Origin: an uncultured Rhodospirillales bacterium | GTDB lineage: Bacteria; Pseudomonadota; Alphaproteobacteria; Kiloniellales; Kiloniellaceae | Direction: 5' to 3' | Length of the DNA stretch: 64,000 nucleotides | Assembly (NCBI GenBank): GCA_913060675.1 | Contig: CAJXUS010000002.1 | Location: forward strand, 1-64,000 | In this document: piece after piece, positions 27,434 to 36,589 of the stretch | Layout: every line of letters starts with the position of its first letter | Numbering within the stretch: position 1 is the first letter of the stretch | Notes under the pieces: generated by a model | What the model saw: only the letters and a program-made list of their open reading frames with translations | Database searches by the model: none | What the model was told of the DNA's origin: nothing | Made by a program: the position numbers and the translations under genes

Positions 27434-28345
27434 ATGGTTGATTTAAATAAATTACGTACGTTTACAGTCGTTGCGGATGAGGGCTCAATTACAAAAGCTG
27501 CGGAACGATTGTATCGGACACAACCCGCTATAAGTGCGCAACTTAAAGATATTGAGGAGGATACGAAATTAGTCCTGTTCGAGCGCAAAAATTCAAAAAT
27601 TTACCTAACAAAAGAAGGTAAGTGCTTATTCGACTACGCTCAGGAACGAATTAATGAAATTGATGCGATTGTGGATTGCTTACGTAATCATCGACAAAAT
27701 TTAGAAGGCACAATTCGTTTAGGAGTGCAGTTTGAACTCACAACATTTTTAATACCTGATATTGTTCATGAATTTAAGAAACTTCATCCAAAAGTTCGTC
27801 TTGAAATCATAGAACTCGGTCATCCAGAACTTGAAGATAGTCTCTTGAACAACGAGGTCGATGTCGGGTTAACGGTAATTCTCAAGCAGAAGAGTTTTTT
27901 TGAAACCCATGCTTTTTATACCTTTGAAAGATCATTAGTTGCGTCAGCAAGCTATTTAAACACGCTTCCGCCTATAACAAGCTATGAAGATATAATTGAC
28001 CTCGAAATTATTGGTACTTCTACTCGTCTTTCAAATTTTAGAGTTTGGCTTAAAAAAAATAAGCAAAATCAAATTATTAAGCAACTTGATAAGGTTTCAA
28101 AATTAGTAACGGTAAAAGAAACTGAAACCATGCACAGCTTGATTAGAAAAGGGGCTGGCATTGGGTTTTACGACAGCTTTAAGTTAGAAGAAGAATTGAA
28201 CCCAGATGACATTGTTAAAATATTTCCAAAATCAAAGCCAATTACGATAACTGTTGATATCGCTCGACGGAAAACGAGAACACAAAATGTGCTCCTAGAA
28301 GAGTTTTTCGAGTTCTTAGTGGAGAGAGCAAATAGAGCGATTTAG
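27434..28345 (+). CDS. LysR-family transcriptional regulator
   Basis: 303 residues, usual LysR length. The winged helix-turn-helix is at 3-62 (LRTFTVVADEGSITKAAERL, QPAISAQLKDIE, LFERKNSKIYLTKEG). A linker helix and a type 2 periplasmic-binding-like effector domain (about 92-300) follow. The ligand is unknown. LysR proteins usually control themselves and a neighbouring divergent gene, but the upstream gene here is on the same strand 440 bp away, so the target is not obvious. The gene is notably AT- and Lys/Ile-rich compared with the surrounding metabolic genes, which hints at separate ancestry. Confidence 0.93.
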   Translation: MVDLNKLRTFTVVADEGSITKAAERLYRTQPAISAQLKDIEEDTKLVLFERKNSKIYLTKEGKCLFDYAQERINEIDAIVDCLRNHRQNLEGTIRLGVQFELTTFLIPDIVHEFKKLHPKVRLEIIELGHPELEDSLLNNEVDVGLTVILKQKSFFETHAFYTFERSLVASASYLNTLPPITSYEDIIDLEIIGTSTRLSNFRVWLKKNKQNQIIKQLDKVSKLVTVKETETMHSLIRKGAGIGFYDSFKLEEELNPDDIVKIFPKSKPITITVDIARRKTRTQNVLLEEFFEFLVERANRAI

Positions 28346-28378
28346 GTCAAAAATGTCGACACGGATAAACTAGAATTT

Positions 28379-28978
28379 TCAGAGGCTCATAGCTTCTGTC
28401 CTGCTATGAACATTCAGCTTTTTGTATATTGATTTAAGCTGCACCTTGACCGTGCCTTCAGATTTTCTCGCGGTATTCGCGATCTCCTTATTGCTCATTC
28501 CCTTTTTTAACAAAGCGAAAATTTGATTTTCTTTGTTCGTGAGTTGGAATTGAGAAATAGGATCTTCACGGAAATATGGTTCTTTATTTTCCAATAGAGA
28601 TTCTGCTGCAAAAAGCGAACTCATTCTATTAACCAAGCCATCGATTGGTTTGTTTATTGAATAAACAGCATCGACGTTTAGACCGTCTATAATGTGGGGT
28701 GGGCAAGTCTTTTCATCAGTGATGAGAATTATTTTTGTAAGAGAGTGCCTTTTTATTGCCGATATTTTCAGCAAGCAAGTCTTCGTCAGTGTGGGAGCAA
28801 CATACAAAATGCAATGTGGGCGATCTGTATGATTAAAAGGCAGTCTTACACTGCTTCCTTTGCCGATAAAGTACTTGCCATTGGGGTACAGCAACTTGAT
28901 TTTATCAAGAAGGATTTGCTTGATCATTTCAAGCTCACCAAGAACAAAAACAGACACGATGTCGTCGATAACAGGCAC
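28379..28978 (-). CDS. LuxR-type HTH regulator with a degenerate receiver-like domain
   Basis: 199 residues from a GTG. A second GTG seven codons later is equally possible. The last 65 residues form a clear LuxR/GerE helix-turn-helix (LTNKENQIFALLKKGMSNKE, TARKSEGTVKVQLKSIYKKL). Residues 1-130 resemble a response-regulator receiver in secondary structure, but the phosphoacceptor Asp and acidic pocket are not visible: the strand-3 position reads PHCILYVAPTL. Activity is therefore probably not controlled by phosphorylation. No sensor kinase is nearby. It is convergent with the LysR gene, with only 33 bp between stops. Confidence 0.85.
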   Translation of the reverse strand: MPVIDDIVSVFVLGELEMIKQILLDKIKLLYPNGKYFIGKGSSVRLPFNHTDRPHCILYVAPTLTKTCLLKISAIKRHSLTKIILITDEKTCPPHIIDGLNVDAVYSINKPIDGLVNRMSSLFAAESLLENKEPYFREDPISQFQLTNKENQIFALLKKGMSNKEIANTARKSEGTVKVQLKSIYKKLNVHSRTEAMSL

Positions 28979-29087
28979 GGTTATAACCTAAATGTTAAGT
29001 AGCAAGTTCTGACAGCCTTATAACATCCTGCCGGATGCCTTTTTGACTATGCTTTTATAATGCAGATTAGGATTTGTATTTAGGTAT

Positions 29088-29140
29088 TAAATTTCCCTAT
29101 CCAAATCAGAATTTCTTTCTCATTTGGATAGGGAAATTTA
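29088..29140. repeat. Perfect 19-bp inverted repeat (hairpin)
   Basis: TAAATTTCCCTATCCAAAT at 29088-29106 is matched exactly by its reverse complement at 29122-29140, with a 15-nt spacer. No T-run follows on either strand. It lies between the luxR-type start and the porin terminator, so it could be a large operator, an attenuator in the regulator leader, or a mobile-repeat remnant. Confidence 0.8.
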
Positions 29141-29190
29141 TATTTGTGGGCGTGCTGGGTGATGTTTTGGTAAAGGCATGTTGTTATAAA

Positions 29191-29220
29191 AAAAGAGGCC
29201 GCCAAATTGGCAGCCTCTTT
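29191..29220 (-). terminator. Terminator of the porin gene
   Basis: An AAAGAGGC-C-GCC / GGC-A-GCCTCTTT hairpin is followed by seven T on the minus strand, 25 bp after the porin stop. Confidence 0.9.
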
Positions 29221-29243
29221 AATCAGTTTAGGAATAGTAGTTT

Positions 29244-30293
29244 TTAGAATGCAACAGAGATACCTGTTTGAACATTGGTAAATTCTTCTACGCCACCTTC
29301 GTAATCACCGGCTGTTGCGCCAACCCAAGTATTCAATCCTGGGGCAATTTCGTAACCAACACCTGCTGAATAGGCGATGCTTTCATTGTTGACCCCATTA
29401 TCTTGGTCAAACTCGGACCAAGCCGCACCAATAGCTACGCTCCAAGGCCCTGTTCCATAAGACAACCCGACATCAACAGTATCGATTTCTTCGGTATTTT
29501 CTGTATCTTCATGGATGGCGCCAACAGCAGCTTTAAAGCCAGCATAGCCAACCATCAATCCACCGCCTACAGCGTAGTATGTATTATCTGAGGATCCGGA
29601 ATCTGGAACTTCATGGGTAGCGCCTATCAGTGAGGCATCAATGGAAAAATCGTTGAATGATCCGGAGTAATTAAGGCCTCCATCCAAATGATTTTCGATG
29701 TTGGTGCTATTCGCACTGATGGTTTGACCGGAATCGCTATCAGGCGCAAAAGAAACTCCGGCTTTGAAGCCGTTATACGTAGGAGTAAAGTAAGTTATCT
29801 TTGTCGCATCGGAAGTATCGCTGAAATCGGCAGCTGTACGAGCAACCGGACCACCAAGCTCCAGTGAAGATAGACCACCAGTATAGTTGCCGAACATGCC
29901 GTATTCGAAACCCACTGAAGTTCCGTTAACCATCAGGCTATCGCCTGCTGAATCTTGATCGCCAAGTAGAACTTTACCAAAGTCGCCTTCGACAAAAATA
30001 TGATTTTCATCAGTGTTGTTATCTGAGCTCTGATCAGCTTCTAGCTGTACATGTAGGCCATACGTAAGGCCATTGTCGGCAGTCTGAGATGCGTTCAAAT
30101 GAATTTCTGAGTTCGTATTAAAATCCAACCCCTTGTTAGTATCTCCGCCTGCGACATTACCTTCAACGCCTGTAGAATTCACATTAAATTCTGTATAAGC
30201 GGACCACTTAATTTGAGTTTCTTCCGCTGATGCCGTTGTTATAAAAGACACTCCAGCAACAAGTGCCGAGCTGGCAAGTAGCAATTTCTTCAT
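29244..30293 (-). CDS. General outer-membrane porin
   Basis: 349 residues. The signal peptide (MKKLLLASSALVAGVSFITT, cleavage after ASA) is followed by an acidic, Asn/Gly/Ser-rich beta-barrel sequence typical of alphaproteobacterial 16-stranded porins (porin_4 type): GLTYGLHVQLEAD, HIFVEGDFGKVLLGDQDSA, a strand pattern throughout, and a last strand ending in Phe (TGISVAF). It forms a trimeric diffusion channel. The ATG is preceded by GGAGA at 9 nt. It has its own terminator and a 540-bp upstream region, so it is expressed as a single gene. Confidence 0.95.
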   Translation of the reverse strand: MKKLLLASSALVAGVSFITTASAEETQIKWSAYTEFNVNSTGVEGNVAGGDTNKGLDFNTNSEIHLNASQTADNGLTYGLHVQLEADQSSDNNTDENHIFVEGDFGKVLLGDQDSAGDSLMVNGTSVGFEYGMFGNYTGGLSSLELGGPVARTAADFSDTSDATKITYFTPTYNGFKAGVSFAPDSDSGQTISANSTNIENHLDGGLNYSGSFNDFSIDASLIGATHEVPDSGSSDNTYYAVGGGLMVGYAGFKAAVGAIHEDTENTEEIDTVDVGLSYGTGPWSVAIGAAWSEFDQDNGVNNESIAYSAGVGYEIAPGLNTWVGATAGDYEGGVEEFTNVQTGISVAF

Positions 30294-30834
30294 TGACTTA
30301 GATCTCCGTTGGAAAAGCGATTAATTGAGTTACATCGCACCATTTTTGAATTTAGCTTTGGAGAGTTAGCAATTATCTTTAAGTATAATCTATACCTCTT
30401 CGGGGGTATTGAAATTGAAGAATATGTAACTACACGATTAGTTAGTAAATGATTTTGTTTTAAAATAACTATTAATTACAAATAATTAGATGGATATTTT
30501 TGTGATGAAATAAGTTAATGACACTTTGGAGATGTAATTATATTTCTGCCTTGAAAATACCTTTTTATTTTATTAGTTGAATTTTTTAAAACTCAAATTG
30601 TAAGATTTCGGAGTGCTTTATTGAGATGAGGAAGAAATTTACACTGGGGTTGTGGCTTTTTATTACTGATAAGAGGCAGAAAATGTCCCCTTACAAAGGT
30701 AAAAATACGTAAATGCGCCTTGTGGGATCTTCGTAGCTTGGATAGCGTTTAACATTACTTTTAATATCATGCCTTTCTGATGATCTCCTCAATCCTCAGT
30801 TCGGATATTTAACAGCACTCAGGAACGCGCTTTT
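30294..30834. other. 541-bp AT-rich intergenic region between divergent porin and gabD
   Basis: No gene or RNA is recognised. The first 250 bp upstream of the porin are very AT-rich, as expected for a strongly regulated porin promoter. I could not assign clear -35/-10 pairs or operators. Confidence 0.4.
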
Positions 30835-32295
30835 ATGTGTCTCTCTCTCAGAGATAAGTCTCTTTTTCGGCAACAGGCTTTCATTGGTGGTAATTGGGTG
30901 GATGCCGATTCTGGGCGTCATGTTCCCGTGTATAATCCGGCGACTAACGATGTCTTGGGGCAAATGCCTTGGATGGGGGCAGCCGAGACACGTCGTGCTA
31001 TTGAATGTGCGGAACAGGCACTTGTCGGTTGGAAAAAGATTATAGCTAAAGATCGCGCAACTATTCTAAGGCGCTGGTGCAATCTTATTCTAGAGCACAA
31101 AGAAGATCTTGCTCAGATCATGACGGCCGAACAGGGGAAGCCTTTATCCGAATCAAGAGGTGAAATTACGTCATCGGCAGGATATATTGAGTGGTTTGCT
31201 GAAGAAGCCAAACGTACTTATGGGGAAACGATTCCTGCGGCGAATAAAGACCAACAACTGCTAACCATAAGGCAGCCAATCGGCGTAGTCGCGGCGATTA
31301 CGCCGTGGAATTTTCCAGCGCAAATGATTGCTCGCAAATGTTCGCCTGCCCTTGCTGCGGGCTGTACTGTGGTGATTAAACCTGCGCCACAAACTCCTTA
31401 TTCAGCTTTGGCTTTGGCGGCGCTGGCTCAGGAGGCGGGGATACCTGATGGTGTGTTGAACATCGTAACGGGTAAAGCGGGTGAAATTGGGGATGAGATG
31501 ACGGCAAACCCTGCAGTCAGGAAGTTGTCATTCACGGGCTCTACTGTTGTTGGTAAAGTTCTGATGGAAAAGTGTGCCCTAACCGTTAAGCAGGTCTCAA
31601 TGGAGCTTGGGGGCAATGCGCCTTTCATTGTGTTTGATGATGCAAATTTAGATCTCGCCGTCCGCCACGTCATGGCGAGCAAGTTTCGCAATTCGGGACA
31701 AACCTGTGTCTGTGCAAATCGTATTATGGTCCAAAAGGGAGTTTACGATGAGTTTGCATCAAAATTGGCAGTTGCCGTTAATAAAATACAGGTCGGCCCC
31801 GGGAATGAGGCGGATGTCACTCTTGGGCCGCTCATTGATGATCGGGCAATTGATAAAGTAGATGGTTTGGTAAAAGACGCGCTTGATAAGGGGGCAAAAG
31901 CTTTGGTCGGGGGAGCGCCTCTAGATATTGGAGAGCTCTTTTATAAGCCAACAGTTCTAACAGGCGTCACGCAAAATATGCAGGTTTTCCACAAGGAAAT
32001 ATTTGGACCGGTTGCCCCTCTTTATTGTTTTGAGGATGAAGACGAAGCGATCGCACTCGCTAATTCCACGCGGTATGGCCTGGCGGCTTATTTTTTCTCT
32101 CGGGATGTGGGGAGAGTTTGGCGCGTGTCGGAGGCCTTGGAATATGGGATGGTCGGGGCAAACAGTGGCACGCTTTCTTCAGAGGCAACACCTTTTGGCG
32201 GCATAAAAGAATCTGGTATTGGCCGTGAAGGTGGAAAGTATGGCATTCAAGAGTTTCTTGAGATCAAATACATCAATATGGGCCTGGAAGAGTGA
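30835..32295 (+). CDS. gabD: NAD(P)-dependent succinate-semialdehyde dehydrogenase
   Basis: 486 residues, full-length aldehyde dehydrogenase. TPWNFPAQM, KPAPQTPYSA and the GSTVVGK turn bind the dinucleotide. The general base Glu lies in MELGGNAPF and the nucleophilic Cys in NSGQTCVCANR. The doublet with a second Cys two residues on, and the KPA rather than KPS dinucleotide loop, fit the GabD group that oxidises succinate semialdehyde to succinate in GABA catabolism. No gabT is next to it, so related semialdehydes remain possible. It may form a unit with the reductase gene 82 bp downstream. Confidence 0.92.
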   Translation: MCLSLRDKSLFRQQAFIGGNWVDADSGRHVPVYNPATNDVLGQMPWMGAAETRRAIECAEQALVGWKKIIAKDRATILRRWCNLILEHKEDLAQIMTAEQGKPLSESRGEITSSAGYIEWFAEEAKRTYGETIPAANKDQQLLTIRQPIGVVAAITPWNFPAQMIARKCSPALAAGCTVVIKPAPQTPYSALALAALAQEAGIPDGVLNIVTGKAGEIGDEMTANPAVRKLSFTGSTVVGKVLMEKCALTVKQVSMELGGNAPFIVFDDANLDLAVRHVMASKFRNSGQTCVCANRIMVQKGVYDEFASKLAVAVNKIQVGPGNEADVTLGPLIDDRAIDKVDGLVKDALDKGAKALVGGAPLDIGELFYKPTVLTGVTQNMQVFHKEIFGPVAPLYCFEDEDEAIALANSTRYGLAAYFFSRDVGRVWRVSEALEYGMVGANSGTLSSEATPFGGIKESGIGREGGKYGIQEFLEIKYINMGLEE

Positions 32296-32377
32296 GACAG
32301 GTCTATAAGAACAATATACACATATTAGTAGCCGAGACCTGCGAGTTTGGGTGTTCAATGAATGAAAAGGGTAAGCT

Positions 32378-33373
32378 ATGAAAAATCATAAACTCGTATT
32401 GGCGAAGCGCCCGGATCCAACCGTTTCAGCTGACATTTTCCAACTTGTGGAAGACCACGTTCCTTCGTTGGCTGAGGGACAGTTTTTGGTCCGCAACCAA
32501 TATCTTTCTGCTGATCCCGCCATGCGTGGCTGGGTTATGGATATGCCAAATTATATTCCACCGGTTGCTCTAGGTGACGTTATGCGCAGCTTTGCCGTGG
32601 GCGAGGTTATTGACAGTAAACATCCAGGTTATGCGGTTGGTGAGAGCGTATATGGTCGTTTTGGTTGGCAAGAAATGGCGATTAGTAATGGATCCGATGT
32701 GGAGAGAAAAGTCGATCCAGATGATGCTCCACTTTCGGCCAATCTCCATGTTCTTGGGATGACAGGGGCAACAGCTTGGTTTGGGTTGACTGAGATTGGC
32801 AATCCTCAAGCAGGGGAAACCGTTGTGGTCTCAACAGCTGCTGGCGCCGTTGGATCAATAGTTGGGCAGATAGCTAAAGCGCGAGGATGTCGCACGATCG
32901 GGATTACAGGGAGTGATGAGAAGGCGGCCCGGTGTCTCGAAGAATTCGGGTATGACGCCGTTATAAATTATAAAACATGCGAAGATCTCTCTACAGAACT
33001 CGCAGCGGCTTGTCCTGATGGAGTGGATGTTTATTTTGATAATGTAAGTGGACCCATATCCGACGCTGTGATGAGCTTTTTCAATGTCGGGGCACGCATG
33101 ACAGTATGTGGTGTAATCGGTATTTCCCCTGCGCACCTTAACGGGCCACGCGTGGCACGAACATTGTTGGTTAAGCGTGCGAGGATGCAAGGCTTTTTAA
33201 TTTTTGATCACATGCACCGTTTGTCAGAAGCGGTTGAAGGATTACTCCCACTCTATAAAGCTGGGAAATTGAAGTTCAGCGAAGAAGTCTATAACGGATT
33301 AGAACAAGCGCCTGTTGGTTTGGAGAGCCTGCTTGCAGGGACCAATCAAGGCAAGGTGCTGGTTAAGCTATAA
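32378..33373 (+). CDS. NADP-dependent medium-chain (zinc-independent) oxidoreductase
   Basis: 331 residues. The GroES-like N-terminal half contains LSADPAMRGWV, typical of the prostaglandin-reductase/CurA branch that lacks zinc. The Rossmann half has AAGAVGSIVGQIAKARG and a VYFDNVSG motif. Such enzymes reduce the double bond of alpha,beta-unsaturated ketones or aldehydes with NADPH. It lies downstream of gabD on the same strand, suggesting joint handling of reactive carbonyls, though this is only positional. The ATG is supported by an AAGGG ribosome site. Confidence 0.92.
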   Translation: MKNHKLVLAKRPDPTVSADIFQLVEDHVPSLAEGQFLVRNQYLSADPAMRGWVMDMPNYIPPVALGDVMRSFAVGEVIDSKHPGYAVGESVYGRFGWQEMAISNGSDVERKVDPDDAPLSANLHVLGMTGATAWFGLTEIGNPQAGETVVVSTAAGAVGSIVGQIAKARGCRTIGITGSDEKAARCLEEFGYDAVINYKTCEDLSTELAAACPDGVDVYFDNVSGPISDAVMSFFNVGARMTVCGVIGISPAHLNGPRVARTLLVKRARMQGFLIFDHMHRLSEAVEGLLPLYKAGKLKFSEEVYNGLEQAPVGLESLLAGTNQGKVLVKL

Positions 33374-33405
33374 CGGCCAGAAGGGTGCCAAGTCGTGTGG
33401 AGGCG

Positions 33406-33768
33406 TTATTCCTTGATTATCTTTCCGGGATAACGCGCTCCCCCTTTCGCGATCCAGGTGATCAAATTACCCTCGGCTGTCATGTCATAGCAGGTCCAGC
33501 CAAAAGGTCCCCATTGGGAACAGTACTGGTTTCCTTGTACAGACCATTTGCCTAATTCAGTATCGCGTCCGGTTGCTTTGTAAGTTGTCGTTCCGTCGGG
33601 GTTAAAGCTTTGGCGAAACTCCGTTTTCGCACCAGAGCGATGGACAACAACCGCCCCATTGAGATGGCTTTGAATTTCATCATGAGAAAGCTTTGTTTCA
33701 GCGCTTTGTACGATGTTTGCAAGGCTCATTAATAGAAATGGGGTAAGCAAAAGTGATCGGAGGTTCAT
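33406..33768 (-). CDS. Small exported protein of unknown function
   Basis: 120 residues. The signal peptide (MNLRSLLLTPFLLMSLANIV, cleavage near QSAE) is followed by a compact beta-rich domain with three aromatic repeats (GKWSVQGNQYCSQWG, GWTCYDMTAEG, ITWIAKGG) and two Cys that could form a disulphide. I do not recognise the family with certainty. The pattern resembles small periplasmic proteins that report a substituted reference value (FRQSFNPDGTTTYKATG). The ATG has AGGTG upstream. It is convergent to the reductase gene, with 32 bp between stops. Confidence 0.8.
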   Translation of the reverse strand: MNLRSLLLTPFLLMSLANIVQSAETKLSHDEIQSHLNGAVVVHRSGAKTEFRQSFNPDGTTTYKATGRDTELGKWSVQGNQYCSQWGPFGWTCYDMTAEGNLITWIAKGGARYPGKIIKE

Positions 33769-34019
33769 AAATCACCTGTGTTGAAGGTTTTGTGATCTTT
33801 CCTTTATATAAAGCCTTCTCTGGTTTGACTGCTCACGATGTTGTGAAATTCTACATAATTCAATAAAATTAAGTGCTTATTATAAAGTACGATAGTAATT
33901 TTTTGTGAATGTCCGATCGGAAATTATTGAGTCCTTTAAAATCCTTCCTTTAATTTCCACTTGGTCTGGCTTAGATATTGTAACACAACTATTTTTATAT
34001 GCTTTAGGAGCCCAGTTCC

Positions 34020-35396
34020 ATGCCGACCTATCATGATGACGATGTTCAATACGATTACGATCTTTTTGTAATCGGCGGCGGGTCTGGCGGTGTTCGCGGT
34101 GCCCGTATGGCGGCGGCTACGGGTGCCCGTGTAGCATTGGCCGAAGAATATCGTTATGGCGGTACCTGTGTTATTCGCGGTTGTGTCCCGAAAAAACTGT
34201 TCTCTTACGCCAGCCATTTCCATGAAGAGTTTGAAGATGGTGCAGGCTTTGGTTGGTCTGTTGGGGAAACTTCCTTTAACTGGAAAACCTTGATTGCAAA
34301 CAAAGACAAAGAGATTGATCGTCTCGAAGATATTTACAAATCAATCCTAAAGAACGCGAATGTTACTCGTTACGACGGACGCGCTGTGCTTGAAGACAGG
34401 CACACGGTACGTGTTGGTGATCAGGCATTTACCGCAAATAAAATTTTGCTCGCACCTGGCGGGCATGTTGTTTTTCCAGAAGGCGCTGGTTGGGAACATG
34501 CCATTAGCTCTAACGAAGCTTTCCATCTTGATGAATTGCCTAAGCGGGTTGTGGTTTATGGTGGTGGATACATCGCTGTTGAGTTTGCAGGCATATTCAA
34601 TGGCCTGGGATCTGAAGTAACCCAAGTTTATCGCGGTGATGCACTGCTCCGTGGGTTTGACAGAGATGTACGTGAATTCCTTGGTGCTGAAATGGAGAAA
34701 AAAGGCATTGCTCTTGAACTCAATCTTACTATTGAAGCTATCGAAAAGGTAGAGACCGGTCTACTTGTTACTTATTCAGATGGTCGAACGATTGAAGTTG
34801 ATGCAATCTTCGCTGCGACAGGGCGTAAACCTAACGTGGAAGGCCTTGGTCTTGAAAAAGCAGGCGTAGAGCTGAATGCTAAGGGCGCGATTAAGGTTGA
34901 TGAATTCTCTTTAACCACAGCGAAAAATATCTATGCCGTGGGTGATGTGACAGACCGGGTCAATTTGACCCCTGTTGCGATACAAGAAGCGATGGCTTTT
35001 GTTGATACCGCCTTTAAACACACACCTCGGGCCATGGATCATCATAATATTGCAACGGCGGTCTTTAGCCATCCTCCTGTCTGTACGGTAGGGTTGACCG
35101 AGGAACAGGCGGTGGATCGTTATGGCGATGTTGATGTCTATCAGTCGAGCTTCCGCCCAATGAAACACACTCTGTCTGGGCGTGATGAAAAAGCGTTGAT
35201 GAAGTTGATTGTCGAAAAGCACGGCAAGAAGGTTGTTGGACTTCACATGGTTGGTGCTGATTCTCCTGAAATCGTCCAGGGCTTTGCGGTGGCAATTAAA
35301 GCAGGGGCTACCAAGGATATGTTCGATGCCACTGTGGGTATTCACCCGACTGCGGCCGAAGAATTTGTGACGATGCGAGAGCCCGTTCAAAAATAA
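34020..35396 (+). CDS. gor: Glutathione-disulfide reductase
   Basis: 458 residues, class I flavoprotein disulphide reductase. The FAD dinucleotide motif is VIGGGSGGVRGARMAA, the redox-active disulphide is GGTCVIRGCVPKKL, the NADPH-binding motif is YGGGYIAVEFAGIF, and the catalytic His-Glu pair lies in GIHPTAAEEFVTM. It reduces GSSG to GSH with NADPH in the cytoplasm. The Shine-Dalgarno TAGGAG supports the ATG. It is followed by a strong terminator and therefore monocistronic. Confidence 0.96.
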   Translation: MPTYHDDDVQYDYDLFVIGGGSGGVRGARMAAATGARVALAEEYRYGGTCVIRGCVPKKLFSYASHFHEEFEDGAGFGWSVGETSFNWKTLIANKDKEIDRLEDIYKSILKNANVTRYDGRAVLEDRHTVRVGDQAFTANKILLAPGGHVVFPEGAGWEHAISSNEAFHLDELPKRVVVYGGGYIAVEFAGIFNGLGSEVTQVYRGDALLRGFDRDVREFLGAEMEKKGIALELNLTIEAIEKVETGLLVTYSDGRTIEVDAIFAATGRKPNVEGLGLEKAGVELNAKGAIKVDEFSLTTAKNIYAVGDVTDRVNLTPVAIQEAMAFVDTAFKHTPRAMDHHNIATAVFSHPPVCTVGLTEEQAVDRYGDVDVYQSSFRPMKHTLSGRDEKALMKLIVEKHGKKVVGLHMVGADSPEIVQGFAVAIKAGATKDMFDATVGIHPTAAEEFVTMREPVQK

Positions 35397-35418
35397 AAGA
35401 ACTGATGTTTGGGTGAAT

Positions 35419-35452
35419 GAAAAGGGGCTGCGAAATCACGCAGCCCCTTTTA
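35419..35452. terminator. Bidirectional terminator between gor and the beta-hydroxylase gene
   Basis: AAAAGGGGCTGCG / CGCAGCCCCTTTT is a perfect 13-bp stem with a 6-nt loop. T-runs occur on both strands between convergent genes. Confidence 0.93.
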
Positions 35453-35490
35453 AAATGACGTTCTAAATTATGTGATTGTTCACTCTGACA

Positions 35491-36285
35491 CTATTTCAAA
35501 ACAGCCCAGTTTTTATAAAAGATGCCGTTTATCTTAAGGAAGACAACTTGCATTACTTTCATGAAGATATTTTGGAAACCTGTAAAATATGATGGCCTGA
35601 GGACATCCACAAATACGCAATAGCGTTCGTGGTCTTCTTCATTGATTGACTGGTGCTGAAGGGTGTCATCAAAAATGAAAAGGGGATCGTCGTGCCAGAA
35701 GTGTTTCTTACCGTCTACTTCGATGAAGATGTTATCGCTTTTAATCGGGGTAAGGTTGTAGAGAACCCGAAGTGTAAGCCTCAAGGGACCAAAGTGAAGT
35801 GAGGTTGATTTCTTTTTATTAAAAACAGATACGCCAATTGTTTTAATATATTTGTATTCTTTGTTGAAGGCTGGCACAGCCGTATTGGTATTTTTACCGT
35901 ACCACTTATAAAAAAGCATGCCGCGACTTTTGCCCTCTAATTGAGCGCGGATGTTTTTTATGATTTCTTCTTTTCCTTCATCAAAGATCGTGAGGACGTC
36001 CTGTATTTCTTTGCGGTGCTGATCCGGGAAATCATTCAATTTATAGACATATTTATTTCGGCGAGAAATCAGATCGAGGAATAAATTGATTGGCGAGAGC
36101 ACCCAAGTGAGTAGGCCATTGCCAGTGAAATATTTTTTGGCAAGCTTTGGCGTAATCTTACTATGTCTGCTGAGATCTATTACACCTAAGGCGATAAAGA
36201 CAATCGTAAATATTGGAATTAAATATAGGAGAACAGCGAGAGGAACGATAATTCTCAGGAACCTACTGATCTGTTTCTTGCTCAT
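35491..36285 (-). CDS. Membrane-anchored aspartyl/asparaginyl beta-hydroxylase-like protein
   Basis: 264 residues. An N-terminal transmembrane helix (about 8-36) is followed by a linker and a PF05118-type double-stranded beta-helix domain (about 130-240). Visible are the first His in TSLHFGPLRLTLRVLY, the EVDGKKHFWHDDPLFIFDDT block and the second His in LQHQSINEEDHERY, the two metal-ligand positions of the family. The family hydroxylates Asp/Asn or acyl chains of lipid A using Fe(II) and 2-oxoglutarate. The substrate here is unknown, and the membrane anchor could favour a lipid or envelope substrate. The ATG start is supported by GAGAAAATT. Confidence 0.85.
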   Translation of the reverse strand: MSKKQISRFLRIIVPLAVLLYLIPIFTIVFIALGVIDLSRHSKITPKLAKKYFTGNGLLTWVLSPINLFLDLISRRNKYVYKLNDFPDQHRKEIQDVLTIFDEGKEEIIKNIRAQLEGKSRGMLFYKWYGKNTNTAVPAFNKEYKYIKTIGVSVFNKKKSTSLHFGPLRLTLRVLYNLTPIKSDNIFIEVDGKKHFWHDDPLFIFDDTLQHQSINEEDHERYCVFVDVLRPSYFTGFQNIFMKVMQVVFLKINGIFYKNWAVLK

Positions 36286-36589
36286 GCAATTTTCTCTTAA
36301 ATCATCGGGAAATGGATAATGGTTCGCTTATACCGATAAACAGCCTGTCTATCAAACATCATCATAAGCGCTATTGCGAATCGATATCAATTGCGAAGGA
36401 GTGTTTGGCTTAATCCCTTTGTGATCAAAACGGTGTTGTTGAATTGGTATGCATGAACTTTTGCGTAGCGCTTGTTGTATGTTGTTCTGATGAATATATA
36501 AGTTCAGTAAAGCTTTCTTCTGGTAAAGGACAGAAAAGGTGATTAAAACTGTCTAACGTATAATTATATTTTGTAATTGAGGTATTAAA
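36286..36589. other. 304-bp divergent intergenic region
   Basis: It separates the beta-hydroxylase-like gene and the DAHP synthase gene, which diverge. No gene, terminator or RNA was recognised, and it should hold both promoters. Confidence 0.4.
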
